A stretch of 64,000 nucleotides of DNA from Brevibacterium sp. S111 (GTDB lineage: Bacteria; Actinomycetota; Actinomycetes; Actinomycetales; Brevibacteriaceae): NCBI RefSeq assembly GCF_004745075.1, contig NZ_RHFH01000002.1, positions 355,497 to 419,496 of the forward strand. Direction: 5' to 3'. Shown here piece after piece: positions 34,606 to 43,574 of this stretch. Position numbers and translations under genes: made by a program. Within the stretch, counting starts at the first letter, position 1. Every line of letters starts with the position of its first letter. The notes under the pieces were generated by a model. That model made no database searches. It was not told the DNA's origin and saw only the letters and a program-made list of their open reading frames with translations.

Positions 34606-34654
34606 GTTATACGACGTAAAACTCTGTGTCTATGCTAGTTTTACGACGTAGAAC
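34606..34654. promoter_or_regulatory. Twin TetR operators in a divergent promoter
   Basis: GTTATACGACGTAAAAC (34606-34622) and GTTTTACGACGTAGAAC (34638-34654) differ at two positions. Each is an imperfect palindrome around ACGNCGT, and they lie 32 bp apart (about three turns) between the TetR gene and the hydrolase operon. They probably mediate repression of both. Confidence 0.7.
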
Positions 34655-34697
34655 AGGTCAATGGAGGAAAACCGGAGCTCATGCAGGAAGACCGGCC

Positions 34698-35369
34698 ATG
34701 GTGAGTCGCAGGACTGCTCGCGCTCGCGGACAGCACGCGGGACTCACCGCCGAGGCGATCGTGGCGACCGCGATCCGCCTCGCCGATGAGGAGGGGCTGC
34801 CCGCACTGTCGATGCGCCGGCTCGGTGCCGAACTCGACGTCGAGGCAATGGCGCTCTACCACCATTTTCCGAACAAAGGCGCACTCCTCGACGCGATCGT
34901 CGAAGACCTTGCCACCTCGGTGCCGATCGTTGACCTCGCCGGTCATGGCTGGGAGGACGGGCTGCGCACCTATGCCCGCGCTCAGCTCGAGACCCTCAGC
35001 GCACATCCGAGGCTCGTCGAGCTGGTCATGTCGCGCCCGGCGGTGACCACCGGAAACCTCGCGCTCATGGAGTCCCTGCTGACATTCCTCCAGGCCGACG
35101 AGTTCCCGCCGGCTTCGGCCCTCGATATCGTCTACTCCCTCAACGAGCTGGTCCTCATTCACGCCGTGCTCGAGGCCGGAGACGACACGGCGCCGGGGCC
35201 GCATGGGGAGGAGAGGTGGAGGCGCCACCTGGCTGGAGTGTCCGCCGAAGACTTCCCGCTCCTCGCCGAGGCGGTCGAGGCGAACGCCGATCGCGCTGCC
35301 CATGCGCGATTCGAGTTCGCGCTCGACGCTCTCATCGCCGGATTCGCGGACCTTCGCCGGAAGAGATGA
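34698..35369 (+). CDS. TetR-family regulator (TetR_C type)
   Basis: A 223-residue repressor. The helix-turn-helix LTAEAIVATAIRLADEEGLP, ALSMRRLGAELDVEAMALYH and HFPNKGALLDAI is that of the true TetR/AcrR group, and the larger C-terminal ligand domain ends FALDALIAGFADLRRKR. The ATG before VSRRTARARG is chosen over upstream in-frame codons that overlap the operator. It is divergent from the hydrolase operon with two operators between. It contains one 12-mer copy (35263-35274). Confidence 0.88.
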   Translation: MVSRRTARARGQHAGLTAEAIVATAIRLADEEGLPALSMRRLGAELDVEAMALYHHFPNKGALLDAIVEDLATSVPIVDLAGHGWEDGLRTYARAQLETLSAHPRLVELVMSRPAVTTGNLALMESLLTFLQADEFPPASALDIVYSLNELVLIHAVLEAGDDTAPGPHGEERWRRHLAGVSAEDFPLLAEAVEANADRAAHARFEFALDALIAGFADLRRKR

Positions 35370-35456
35370 CCGCCCGCCTAGAATGGTCCTGACCGCGCCG
35401 CCAGGAGCGAGGCGGTCGTGAGTCGATGGTCCGATTCCGGCGGCCGAGGAGGATGA

Positions 35457-36026
35457 GTGGATCGACGTGAGGCCATTGCCCGCACCGGGATGGAGCTGGT
35501 GGCCGAAGGTGGCAGTCATGCTCTCACCCACCGTCGAATCGATCAGCGCCTCGACCTGCCGCCGGGAACGACGTCGAACTACGCGCGCAACCGACGCGCT
35601 CTGGTCATCATGGTCATCGACCAGATCGCGGCCATGGCCGATCTGCGCGGGGGCGACCGTGACCGCCCTCTGCCGAACACCGTCGCCGAGGCGCTCGAAC
35701 AGCTGGTCCCCACGCTGGAGGCGACCATCGCCCGCGGGACCGATATCCGGGCACGGATGTCACTGTCTCTCGACTACTGGCAGGACCCCGAACTGCACAC
35801 CCTGCTCACCACCGAATCTCCCATCCGGCTCAAGCTGGTTGCCGAGGCCGAGCGCATGCTCGCCGGTCTCGGGGTCCCCGAGCCCGAGAAGCGAGCGAAC
35901 GACTTCATCGGTGTGATGAACGGCCTGCTGTTCGACCGGTTGGCAGGCAACGGCGTGCGCGGAGCTCGGGTCGATCCCGCCTCGGTGCTGGGCGCCTGGC
36001 TCATCGGCATCGGCGCCAGGCGATGA
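35457..36026 (+). CDS. TetR-family regulator
   Basis: A 189-residue regulator with a helix-turn-helix near the N-terminus (AIARTGMELVAEGGSHALTH, RRIDQRLDLPPGTTSNYARN) and a C-terminal domain of the DUF-type found in actinobacterial TetR proteins (ERMLAGLGVPEPEKRANDFI). AGGAGG six bases upstream supports the GTG start. No divergent neighbour shares its upstream region, so its target is unclear. Confidence 0.85.
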   Translation: MDRREAIARTGMELVAEGGSHALTHRRIDQRLDLPPGTTSNYARNRRALVIMVIDQIAAMADLRGGDRDRPLPNTVAEALEQLVPTLEATIARGTDIRARMSLSLDYWQDPELHTLLTTESPIRLKLVAEAERMLAGLGVPEPEKRANDFIGVMNGLLFDRLAGNGVRGARVDPASVLGAWLIGIGARR

Positions 36027-36097
36027 CCGCGGTGGTGTCGATCGCAGCAGTGTGCTGACGATCCCGGCCTCGAGCCGACGCAGCTGCGTATGCGGGG

Positions 36098-36694
36098 TCA
36101 GCCGAGATGGACCTTCTGCGCGACGATGACGGCGAGATCGCGGTGCTGCCAGTGCACCCGCGGGTGCAGGCCTGTGGCCTCGAGCCAAGCCAGTTGGTCC
36201 TTCAGCGAACTCGGGGTGTCCTCGATCCCATCGATGGGCGTGATGACATCGGCCGGGTCGACAGGAACGACGAGATCGGCGAGGACGAAGCGCCCGCCCT
36301 CATCGAGGACGGCCGCGACCCGTGCGAACAGATCCGCCTTGCCTGATCCGTCGAGGTGATGGACGGCCAGGGTCGACATCACGAGGTCGAAAGGCCCGCT
36401 CGGCAGCGGGTCCTCCAGTCGGCTCTGCTGCAGAGCAGTCCTGGTCGGATCGAGAGCTTCTTCGGCCGCAGCGAGCATCTCGGCGCTGTCGTCGATGCCG
36501 AAGAGGTGCGCCTCCGGCAGTGCCCGGGCCACCTCGGCGGCGGTGAGGCCGCTCCCGATGCCCAGATCGAGGATGGTGCGAGGGGCGTCGGCTGCGACGG
36601 CTGCGCTCAGTTCGGCCTGCAGACGGGGATAGTCGGGGATCTCCTCGGCCATGAGCGCGCGGTAGGACTCCGGGTCCCAGGCGAATTCGGTCAT
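36098..36694 (-). CDS. SAM-dependent class I methyltransferase
   Basis: A 198-residue methyltransferase. Motif I is ILDLGIGSGLTAAEVARALP, motif II HLFGIDDSAEML, motif IV FDLVMSTLAVHHLDG and post-motif RFVLADLVVPVDP. The family resembles small-molecule or tRNA-type methyltransferases without a specific assignment. It overlaps the esterase gene by 4 nt and is translated after it. Confidence 0.82.
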   Translation of the reverse strand: MTEFAWDPESYRALMAEEIPDYPRLQAELSAAVAADAPRTILDLGIGSGLTAAEVARALPEAHLFGIDDSAEMLAAAEEALDPTRTALQQSRLEDPLPSGPFDLVMSTLAVHHLDGSGKADLFARVAAVLDEGGRFVLADLVVPVDPADVITPIDGIEDTPSSLKDQLAWLEATGLHPRVHWQHRDLAVIVAQKVHLG

Positions 36695-37944
36695 GACTCT
36701 GCTCCTTCGCCGATGCGATGGGTGCTCGGCTGCTGTGTCGGAAGTGCCTGCGGCTGCGGAGGGTTCGGGTGCGGCTGCGGAGCGATGCCGATGTGGGCAA
36801 GGAAGCGGTCGAATCCATGGACGACGGCGGCGAAGCGCCAGGAGAAGAGGGAGTCGAGGCCGTGCTGTCCGCCCGGAAACTCCGCATACCACGTGGGCTG
36901 GCTCGACGCGGTTGCCACCTGCTTCGACAGTTCCCTCGCATCATCGATCGGGGCCCAGGAGTCATTGTCGCCGTGGACGAAGAACATCGGCGGTGCCGCC
37001 GAGGCATCCATCGCCAGCGGGGTCGACACGGGGTGCTCGTCCTCGCTGCGGCCGTAGTACCGACCGTAGTAGCCGTAGAGGCACAGCGCGGCGGCGATCC
37101 GCGGGGTCGTCAGCTCGTCGTGGGTCAGTTCGGCCTCCTCGCTGAGCGGCGGGCCCACGTCCGCGCCCTGGCCGAGTGCAATGAGCGAAGTCAGATGTGC
37201 TCCGGCCGAGCTGCCGGCCATGACGATCGTCGAGGCGTCTCCGCCGTGGAGCACCCCGTTGTCGCGTGTCCAGCGCAGCACGGCTCGTGCATCGTCGAGG
37301 TGATCGGTGAAGTCCGCTTTCGGGCGCAGCCGGTACGTCGCGCTGATGCAGACCCACCCGCGGGCCGCCAGATGGTGAAGCAGTGCGCGGGCCTCACGGC
37401 GGTTTCCGCCGGAGGAGTATCCCCCGCCGTGGAAGTACACGAGCACCGGGCCGCTGAGGGTCTGGTTCCGGAACCGATAGACATCAAGGCGCTGTCGTCG
37501 ATGCTCGCCGTAGGACAGACCGCCGATCCGCATGACCGAACGGGGGCGCAGCGGGACGGGGAACAGCAGCGGACGCAGCCAGGTCCACCTCGGTGGGGGC
37601 GCCGAGCTCGTGCTCCCGCGCCGAGGTTCGGTGTGTGCGCGGATCAGCGCCGTGACCACCGATCGAGCCAGAAGGCAGCGCCGCAGCACCACGAGGAGGC
37701 CGAGGAGGATGATTGCCGACAGCGCAAGGAGCACCGTTCCCACGGGGCCGTCCAGGTCTCCCTCGCTGAGAGCAAGCGCGGTGGAGAGGATCAGCCAGAG
37801 TGCCCCGAAGTGGGGCACTTCGCTGATGACGACCGCCAGGAAGTAGCTGATGCGACCTGCGCGGCCATAGCCAGGCGGCGGGATGAGGGCCGCAGCCGTG
37901 CACACGCCGAGGAGTCCGATTGTGAAGAGGTAGCCGATCGGCAT
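36691..37944 (-). CDS. Membrane-anchored alpha/beta hydrolase (HSL/BD-FAE type)
   Basis: A 417-residue protein. About 110 N-terminal residues contain three or four membrane helices (YLFTIGLLGVCTAAALIPPP, LWLILSTALALSEG, VGTVLLALSAIILLGLLVVL). A carboxylesterase domain follows with the oxyanion motif YFHGGGYSSGG, nucleophile GSSAGAH, and acid/base residues near HGDNDSWAPI and GGQHGLDS. A Pro/Gln-rich tail ends the protein. Similar actinobacterial proteins are lipid or acetyl esterases. First gene of the pair with the methyltransferase. Confidence 0.82.
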   Translation of the reverse strand: MPIGYLFTIGLLGVCTAAALIPPPGYGRAGRISYFLAVVISEVPHFGALWLILSTALALSEGDLDGPVGTVLLALSAIILLGLLVVLRRCLLARSVVTALIRAHTEPRRGSTSSAPPPRWTWLRPLLFPVPLRPRSVMRIGGLSYGEHRRQRLDVYRFRNQTLSGPVLVYFHGGGYSSGGNRREARALLHHLAARGWVCISATYRLRPKADFTDHLDDARAVLRWTRDNGVLHGGDASTIVMAGSSAGAHLTSLIALGQGADVGPPLSEEAELTHDELTTPRIAAALCLYGYYGRYYGRSEDEHPVSTPLAMDASAAPPMFFVHGDNDSWAPIDDARELSKQVATASSQPTWYAEFPGGQHGLDSLFSWRFAAVVHGFDRFLAHIGIAPQPHPNPPQPQALPTQQPSTHRIGEGAES

Positions 37945-38020
37945 GTGGGTCTCCTTCACCGTTGATGGACATGCCGGTCACATCACGGTACCACGACCAT
38001 CGTAGTGGTTGAATCCCTTC

Positions 38021-38962
38021 CTACAGATCGAGTGCGACGATCGGGTCCGTGGTCGGCTGCTCGGACCCGCCCGCGGGCTCCACGGTGATGCCGAACAGGC
38101 TGCCGTCCGAGAATTCCCTGCCGGCGATGGTCACCGGTTCATCGGTCATGAGACCGGCGCTCTCGGGTCCGTCGTCACCGATCACCCACATCTGCATCGA
38201 TTTTCCTGCCGGTGGGTCTCCGACATCGCGCGGGCTGAATCGGATGAGCTGCTCGCTCTCCGAGGACAGCACGGTGACCGAACCGCCCTCGGGCAGATCG
38301 GCCGTGCTCGTGCGAAGATCATCTGCCTCCATGAGTCGCGCGGACTCGTCGAGCTGCTGCTGGGTTGCGGCCAGCTGCTCCTCGAGCTGGTTCTGATGCT
38401 GAGTCTGCTGCCAGATCGTCACTCCGAATCCGCCCACGACGATGACGGCGGCCGCGGCCGCAGCATAGGGCAGCCAGGGCCGCTGCCGACTGCGGCGGGC
38501 ACGCTGATCACGAATGTCGCTGACTCTGCTGTTGCCGCGACGATCACCGCGTTCACCAGGGTCGATTCGCTCGCCGCCCTCACTATCGTCCTCGTGGTCC
38601 TGCGACTGACGATGCTCCGACGGTGAGGTGGATGGAGCTGCCGCCGCAGATTCCGAGCCGACGGGACCGGCTGGATCCTGAGACCCCGGGTCGACCGGTG
38701 GTGCGGTCTGGGCGAGCCAGTGGTCACCGGGAGGTTCCTGCGCATGTGTCGACGGAATGTTGAGGATGGCCTCTCGTGTCTTGTCGCTGACCTCCTGCGG
38801 TTCCACGTCCTCCGCCATCAGCGCCATCGTCTCGGCGTAGGCGTCGACTTCGGAGCGGAAATCTGCGTCGGAGTCCGCGAGGCGCTGCGCTTCGGCGAGT
38901 TCGGAGTCACTGAGCCCTCCGAGGGCCAGACCGGCAGCCAGATAGTCACGATCGGCGTTCAT
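38021..38962 (-). CDS. rskA: Anti-sigma-K factor RskA
   Basis: A 313-residue membrane anti-sigma factor. The N-terminal cytosolic part opens YLAAGLALGGLSDSELAEAQ and has ETMALMAEDVEPQEVSDKTR, then a long acidic linker, a single membrane helix (AAAAAVIVVGGFGVTIW, about 166-185), a coiled segment and a C-terminal RskA domain (GKSMQMWVIGDDGPESAGL; SLFGITVEPAGGSEQPT). It overlaps sigK by 4 nt. It should hold SigK at the membrane and release it after regulated proteolysis. Confidence 0.92.
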   Translation of the reverse strand: MNADRDYLAAGLALGGLSDSELAEAQRLADSDADFRSEVDAYAETMALMAEDVEPQEVSDKTREAILNIPSTHAQEPPGDHWLAQTAPPVDPGSQDPAGPVGSESAAAAPSTSPSEHRQSQDHEDDSEGGERIDPGERGDRRGNSRVSDIRDQRARRSRQRPWLPYAAAAAAVIVVGGFGVTIWQQTQHQNQLEEQLAATQQQLDESARLMEADDLRTSTADLPEGGSVTVLSSESEQLIRFSPRDVGDPPAGKSMQMWVIGDDGPESAGLMTDEPVTIAGREFSDGSLFGITVEPAGGSEQPTTDPIVALDL

Positions 38963-39534
38963 CGGCTTGCCTCCAACTCTTCTCGCAGCTTCTTCATTCC
39001 GTCCCTGATCCGTGACTTGATGGTACCCAGCGGCACCTTGAGGTTCTCCGAGATCTGGGTGTGGGTCATGCCCTGGTAGAAGGCCATGACGATCGGTTCG
39101 GCCTGCTCCTCCGGCAGGACCTGCAGAGCCGAGACCGTCCGATCGGACTCTGCGCGGGCAATGACCGTCTGCTCCACCTGTTCACCAGCTTCGGCGGTCG
39201 TCCGCAGACCGTCCGCGAGATCCCGGTTCTGTTGGGCTTGGACGCTGCGTACGCAGTCGATGGCTCGTCTGCGGCACAGGGTGATCAGCCAGGCTCTTCC
39301 GGTGCCGCGGTTCGGGTCGAAACCCGAACATCGGGTCCAGACCTCGGTGAAGCATTCCTGCAGGACCTCCTCGGCGAGCGATCTGCTCTTGACGATCCGC
39401 AGGATCACGGCCATGAGGATGCGGGATTGGGTGGTGAACAGCTCGTCGAAAGCGGACCGGTCGCCCTCGGCGATGCGGATCAGCAGCGCACCGCCGGGAT
39501 CAGCGGAAACCGCTGTCTGGTCATCAGAGCTCAT
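38959..39534 (-). CDS. sigK: ECF RNA polymerase sigma factor SigK
   Basis: A 191-residue ECF sigma factor. Region 2 reads LLIRIAEGDRSAFDELFTTQ and SLAEEVLQECFTEVWTR, with GRAWLITLCRRRAIDCVRSV. Region 4 is LPEEQAEPIVMAFYQGMTHT, QISENLKVPLGTIKSRIRDG. The start is at MSSDDQT; the longer frame upstream has no ribosome site. With RskA, the fasciclin lipoprotein and the molybdoenzyme it reproduces the SigK regulon known from mycobacteria. Confidence 0.92.
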   Translation of the reverse strand: MSSDDQTAVSADPGGALLIRIAEGDRSAFDELFTTQSRILMAVILRIVKSRSLAEEVLQECFTEVWTRCSGFDPNRGTGRAWLITLCRRRAIDCVRSVQAQQNRDLADGLRTTAEAGEQVEQTVIARAESDRTVSALQVLPEEQAEPIVMAFYQGMTHTQISENLKVPLGTIKSRIRDGMKKLREELEASR

Positions 39535-39760
39535 TGCCCAATCATGCCATCTGCGCAGAATCTGATCACCCCGGTCCGTGATGAGAGAGTCGTGCATGTC
39601 ATGTGTGAACGGTGAGCCGAGCAGGGCGGGAGCAGCGACGCATCGCACACGTGAGATCGAACGAGTCGCAGGGAATGCAGAAGCGGCCGGGCGCCGATCG
39701 TCTCGCTGCTGATCGGTTCCCGGCCACTTCATCGTGGTGCACTCTCGTGGCGAACTCCGG

Positions 39761-40456
39761 TCACTTCTCCGGCATCATCACGCCGTCGACCATGTAGACG
39801 GTGGCGTTGGCGGTCTTCACGCCGCCGCAGACCAGTCCCGCATCGTCGAACTTCATGTCTTCGCCGTCACCGGAGATCTTCACCTTCGAGCCTTCGACGG
39901 TCTCGTGTTCGCCGGTGATCTCATCGGGTGAGAGCTGACCGGGGATGACATGGTAGGTGAGAACCTTCGTCAGCATGTCCGAGTCCTTGGCCAAGGCGTC
40001 GAGGTCGTCCTTCGGCACGTCGGCGAAGGCATCGTCGACCGGGGCGATGACGGTGAATTCATCGCCGTTGAGGGTGTCGACGAGGTCGACATCGGGGTTG
40101 AGCTCGCCCGAGACCGCTTTGGTCAGGGTTGTGAGCATCGGGTTGTTCGAGGCCGCTGTGGCCACGGGATCCTGCGCCATTCCCTCCACGGATCCACCGC
40201 CGTCGGGGTTCTCTTCGGCATAGGCTGCGCAGCCGGAACCGACGAGGTCGCTGTCGTCCATCGAGGAGTCGCCGGATTCTTCGGGCATCTCGGATTCGCC
40301 CGAGTCAGCCGACTGGGATTCCGAGCTGTCGGAATCCGAGCCGGATTCTTCGCCTCCCGAATCCGAACCCATGCCCGAGCAGCCGCTCAGTGCGAGGAGG
40401 CCGATCGCGCCGGCCGAGAGGATGGTGGCGGTACGTGTGCGAAGCAGTGTTTTCAT
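39761..40456 (-). CDS. Fasciclin-domain lipoprotein (MPT70/MPT83-like)
   Basis: A 231-residue lipoprotein. The lipobox LLALSGCS places lipidated Cys near residue 26. An acidic Ser/Asp/Glu linker of about 50 residues and one FAS1 domain follow ([73 protein letters not shown]). AGGAG precedes the ATG. This is the MPT83-type protein whose gene is a SigK target in mycobacteria. A matching promoter is visible upstream. Confidence 0.9.
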   Translation of the reverse strand: MKTLLRTRTATILSAGAIGLLALSGCSGMGSDSGGEESGSDSDSSESQSADSGESEMPEESGDSSMDDSDLVGSGCAAYAEENPDGGGSVEGMAQDPVATAASNNPMLTTLTKAVSGELNPDVDLVDTLNGDEFTVIAPVDDAFADVPKDDLDALAKDSDMLTKVLTYHVIPGQLSPDEITGEHETVEGSKVKISGDGEDMKFDDAGLVCGGVKTANATVYMVDGVMMPEK

Positions 40457-40534
40457 CGTTCTTCTCCTAATCAACAGTGATGTGTATCAGCGCACAGCCG
40501 TGGAGTTGACTCCATTGCTCGCTGTGTACTGGGT

Positions 40535-40561
40535 ATTCGCAGCGGAGGCGAATGCGGATGG
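40535..40561 (-). promoter_or_regulatory. SigK-type promoter of the fasciclin gene
   Basis: On the minus strand CCATCC (40556-40561) and GCGAAT (40535-40540) are 15 bp apart, about 80 bp before the start codon. The pair matches the mycobacterial SigK consensus as I recall it (CCATCC and CCGAAT) at 11 of 12 positions and has the same spacing as the molybdoenzyme promoter. Confidence 0.65.
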
Positions 40562-40590
40562 GTGGATGGCAAAGAAATCTGAAATATTCT

Positions 40591-40602
40591 TCGCCGAGGC
40601 GG
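40591..40602 (+). repeat. Intergenic copy of the 12-mer TCGCCGAGGCGG
   Basis: Exact copy in the 188-bp gap between the fasciclin and molybdoenzyme genes, 30 bp upstream of the SigK-type -35 element. Confidence 0.7.
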
Positions 40603-40644
40603 GATCACCCAGCCCGCGGGCGGGAGCCTCGGTGCAGTCGGCGC

Positions 40645-42216
40645 TCACTCGACGCGGAACTGGATGTGGTGGTGGCCGGTGGCCGAGTTCGGGATCGCAT
40701 CTCGGCGCTTCGCAGTCTGGACTGTGCCGTCCTTATCCGTGGCTCGCACGGTCAGCGTGTGCGAGCCCGGCTCCACCTCGGCGAAATCTGTCCGCCACTG
40801 ACGCCAGGTGTCGATCGTGACCTCCTCGGCCAGATCGGCCTCTGTCCACTCGCCGTCGTCGAGTCTGACCTCGACGCGGTCGATGCCCGAACGCTGCGCC
40901 CACGCGGTGCCGCCGACCTGAAGACTGCCGGCAGAGACCTTCCCCAGCGGTTTGGGCACTTCGATGCGGGAGGCGACGAGGATGGGCGCCTTCGCATCCC
41001 ACCCACGGTCGGTCCAATAGGAGGTCTTCTCATCGAAACGGGTGACCTCGAGCTCGGTGACCCATTTGGTTGCGGACACGAAACCGTAGAGCCCCGGCAC
41101 GACGAGGCGTGCGGGAAATCCGTGTTCGGGCGGCAGCGCCTGACCATTCATGCCGACGGCCAGAAGGGAATCGCGGTCATCGGTGAGAGCCGTGATCGGC
41201 GTCGAGGCGGTGAAACCGTCGAAGGAGTGGGAGAGGACCATATCGGCGTCTGCGCTCGGCCGGGCACGTTTGAGGAGCTCACGTACCGGGTAGCCGAGCC
41301 AGGTCGCGTTGCCGACAAGATCGCCGCCGACCGGATTGGACACACAGGTGAGCGTGATGTGGTGTTCTTCGAGAGGCAGATCGAGCAGCTCGTCCATCGT
41401 CAGGGTCACCTCCTCGGCGACCATGCCGTGGATGCGCAGCGACCACTGTTCGGGATCGACGACCGGAGGAGCGAGGACCGTGTCGATGCGGTAGAAGTCC
41501 TGCGGGTCGGTGAGAAAAGGGGCCGTGCCTGTCACATCGGTGCTCGCCTTGGCGGGGATCGGTTCCGCCTTCTTCGCCGGGCGGGGCAGGACCAGTTGAG
41601 CTACCGCAGCTCCCGCATCCTGTGCAAGAGAGGCAACGGTCTGGCCGGCGGCGATGGTGACGGCACCGATCGCACCGAAGGCTCCTGCCAGGGTGAAGAA
41701 GCGACGGCGACTCAAGGGCTCCGGCGTTCGTGACCCGTGCTCTGCGCCTCGCCGATCGGAGCCGGGTTCTCCTGAGCCGCCGAGACGCAGGAGCACCACG
41801 AAGACCGCGATGCCGAGCGTAAGACCGATGAGCGTGGGAACGATGTCCGAAGCATTCGCCTCGGGACGCAGCACGATGACCACGGCGGGCACGAGCCCGG
41901 CGATGAGCAGAAACAGTGTGGCCAGACGTCGGTGGGACAGGGCGAGGATTCCGATGAGTCCGCCGAGGACCAACGCCCCGAGTCCCGTGGAGAGAACGAG
42001 GACAACCTTGTCGTTGTCTCCGAACAATGCGATGACGGGTTTGATCGCCGCCGGCGGGGCGAGGGGGATGATCGCCTGGCCGAGGGTGAGCAGCGGTGCG
42101 GCACTGGGACTGAATGCGCGCGCGATGGGGTCGGCGAGGCCGAACATCACGAGGGTGGCCGCGATTCCGACCAGAGCGCCTCGGAGACGGCGGCGAGCGC
42201 GAGGATATGGGTTCAT
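40645..42216 (-). CDS. Molybdopterin-dependent oxidoreductase, sulfite-oxidase-like, membrane-anchored
   Basis: A 523-residue enzyme. Four or five N-terminal membrane helices (to about 145) precede a Tat-like RRRFFTLAGAFGA segment. The molybdopterin domain of the sulfite oxidase family has the molybdenum-ligand Cys in ITLTCVSNPVGGDLVG, with HGFPARLVVPGLYG and SATKWVTELEV. A C-terminal Mo-co dimerisation domain reads VEPGSHTLTVRATDKDG and ends HHHIQFRVE. Probably an extracytoplasmic oxidoreductase or sulfoxide reductase. It belongs to the SigK regulon here. Confidence 0.9.
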   Translation of the reverse strand: MNPYPRARRRLRGALVGIAATLVMFGLADPIARAFSPSAAPLLTLGQAIIPLAPPAAIKPVIALFGDNDKVVLVLSTGLGALVLGGLIGILALSHRRLATLFLLIAGLVPAVVIVLRPEANASDIVPTLIGLTLGIAVFVVLLRLGGSGEPGSDRRGAEHGSRTPEPLSRRRFFTLAGAFGAIGAVTIAAGQTVASLAQDAGAAVAQLVLPRPAKKAEPIPAKASTDVTGTAPFLTDPQDFYRIDTVLAPPVVDPEQWSLRIHGMVAEEVTLTMDELLDLPLEEHHITLTCVSNPVGGDLVGNATWLGYPVRELLKRARPSADADMVLSHSFDGFTASTPITALTDDRDSLLAVGMNGQALPPEHGFPARLVVPGLYGFVSATKWVTELEVTRFDEKTSYWTDRGWDAKAPILVASRIEVPKPLGKVSAGSLQVGGTAWAQRSGIDRVEVRLDDGEWTEADLAEEVTIDTWRQWRTDFAEVEPGSHTLTVRATDKDGTVQTAKRRDAIPNSATGHHHIQFRVE

Positions 42217-42223
42217 GGGAATG

Positions 42224-42250
42224 ATTCGGAGACCGCGGGCCTTCGGATGG
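42224..42250 (-). promoter_or_regulatory. SigK-type promoter of the molybdoenzyme gene
   Basis: CCATCC (42245-42250, minus strand) and CCGAAT (42224-42229) are 15 bp apart. The -10 element ends 7 bp before the ATG, so the transcript would be nearly or fully leaderless. Confidence 0.7.
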
Positions 42251-42325
42251 GATCATCCGGCCGCGTCACATTCCATTCACCGAAACCCCAGTGACCATGG
42301 CACGTGTCTGTCGTAGCATGGAGCA

Positions 42326-42829
42326 ATGACTGAGAACCCCGGATACGCCCAGCCGCAGGCTCCGAGCGCCGATGCGGATGAGCCGAAGAGCCCGACCGCG
42401 CCCATCTACACCGCTAAGGTCGAGAACCTCGGCGGCACCTCCGGAGAGGTGCGCGTCGAAGACGGCCAGACCCTGACCACGGCTCCGACTTCGCACGTCG
42501 AACAGGGCAACAACCCCGAACAGTTCCTTGCGATGGCGTGGTCGACGTGCCTCGGTGAGACCCTCAAAGTCGTGCTCGCCGTCAACGAACTCGACGTCCT
42601 CTCCCGGGTGCGCGTCGAGGTCGAACTGCACAAAGAGCCTTCGGGCAACGGCTTCTACTTCGCCCCGCGTGCCTACATCTCCATCGACGGGGTCTCGGAC
42701 GAGGACGCCGAGAAATACGCGGCCCGCGCTCACGCACGCTGCCCGATCTCCAAACTCCTCATGGGCAAGGGAACTCCGGTCGTCGAGATCGAACAGTACA
42801 AGAACCCGGACAACTTCCAGCTCAGCTGA
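42326..42829 (+). CDS. Ohr/OsmC-family peroxiredoxin
   Basis: A 167-residue protein with an extra N-terminal 25 residues rich in Pro and Ala. The Ohr-type reactive cysteines lie in MAWSTCLGETLKVVL and ARAHARCPISKLLMG, and the opening YTAKVENLGGTSGEVRVEDG is typical. It reduces organic hydroperoxides. It is divergent from the molybdoenzyme and 21 bp before the channel gene, with which it may be co-transcribed. It is one of three OsmC-fold proteins in 9.5 kb. Confidence 0.87.
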   Translation: MTENPGYAQPQAPSADADEPKSPTAPIYTAKVENLGGTSGEVRVEDGQTLTTAPTSHVEQGNNPEQFLAMAWSTCLGETLKVVLAVNELDVLSRVRVEVELHKEPSGNGFYFAPRAYISIDGVSDEDAEKYAARAHARCPISKLLMGKGTPVVEIEQYKNPDNFQLS

Positions 42830-42850
42830 CCGAGCAGGCCGGGAGCCGAT

Positions 42851-43543
42851 GTGGAACTGAATCTGCAGGAAGTCCTCTTCCTCGCCCTCGACCTCACCGG
42901 CACCTTCGCCTTCGCCGTCTCCGGTGTGCTGCTGGCGGCCCGCCGCAATTTCGACATCACCGGCGGACTCGTGCTCGGCACGCTCACCGGCATCGGCGGC
43001 GGCATGATCCGCGACGTGCTCCTCGACCGGGTGCCCAACGCCATCGCCCAACCCATCTATCTCGCCCCGCCGGTGATCGCGACCCTGCTCATCTACATGA
43101 TCGGCTCGCACATCTCCCGGGCACGGATCTGGATCGTCGCCTTCGACGCGATGGGACTCGGGCTCTTCAGCGTCACCGGAACGACGATCGCGCTCGCCGC
43201 CGGAACGAACTACCCGGCCGCGCTGCTCATGGGCGCGCTGACGGCCTGTGGCGGCGGGCTCATGCGCGATGCCGTGGCCAGCGAGGACCCTGCGATCTTC
43301 CGCGGCACCGACCTCTACCTCATCCCCGCCCTGCTCGGATCGGGGCTGACGATCCTCGCCGAGGTGACCGGACTGCTGGGCGCCATCTCCTCGCTCATCA
43401 TCGCGGCCGCCGCCTTCGCCTTCCGCATGCTCGCGTGGAAGCTGCAATGGCGGGTCCCGCAGCCGATGCGGCAGTGGTCGTACCGCGAGACCCGCCATCG
43501 GGTGAAGAAGAAGCTGCCGTCGGTGTTCCGGAAACCGGACTGA
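42851..43543 (+). CDS. TRIC/UPF0126 family cation channel-like membrane protein
   Basis: A 230-residue protein with seven membrane helices made of two repeats, each with the glycine-rich kinked signature (LGTLTGIGGGMIRDVLLDRV and GALTACGGGLMRDAVASEDP). This is the YicG/UPF0126 fold shared with trimeric intracellular cation channels. A basic tail (RETRHRVKKKLPSVFRKPD) follows. The GTG start has GGGAG ahead; the nearby ATG is out of frame. Probable role is potassium or small-ion permeation. Confidence 0.85.
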   Translation: MELNLQEVLFLALDLTGTFAFAVSGVLLAARRNFDITGGLVLGTLTGIGGGMIRDVLLDRVPNAIAQPIYLAPPVIATLLIYMIGSHISRARIWIVAFDAMGLGLFSVTGTTIALAAGTNYPAALLMGALTACGGGLMRDAVASEDPAIFRGTDLYLIPALLGSGLTILAEVTGLLGAISSLIIAAAAFAFRMLAWKLQWRVPQPMRQWSYRETRHRVKKKLPSVFRKPD

Positions 43544-43574
43544 GGCGGGCCCTCCTGTCTGCAAGGATGATCGC

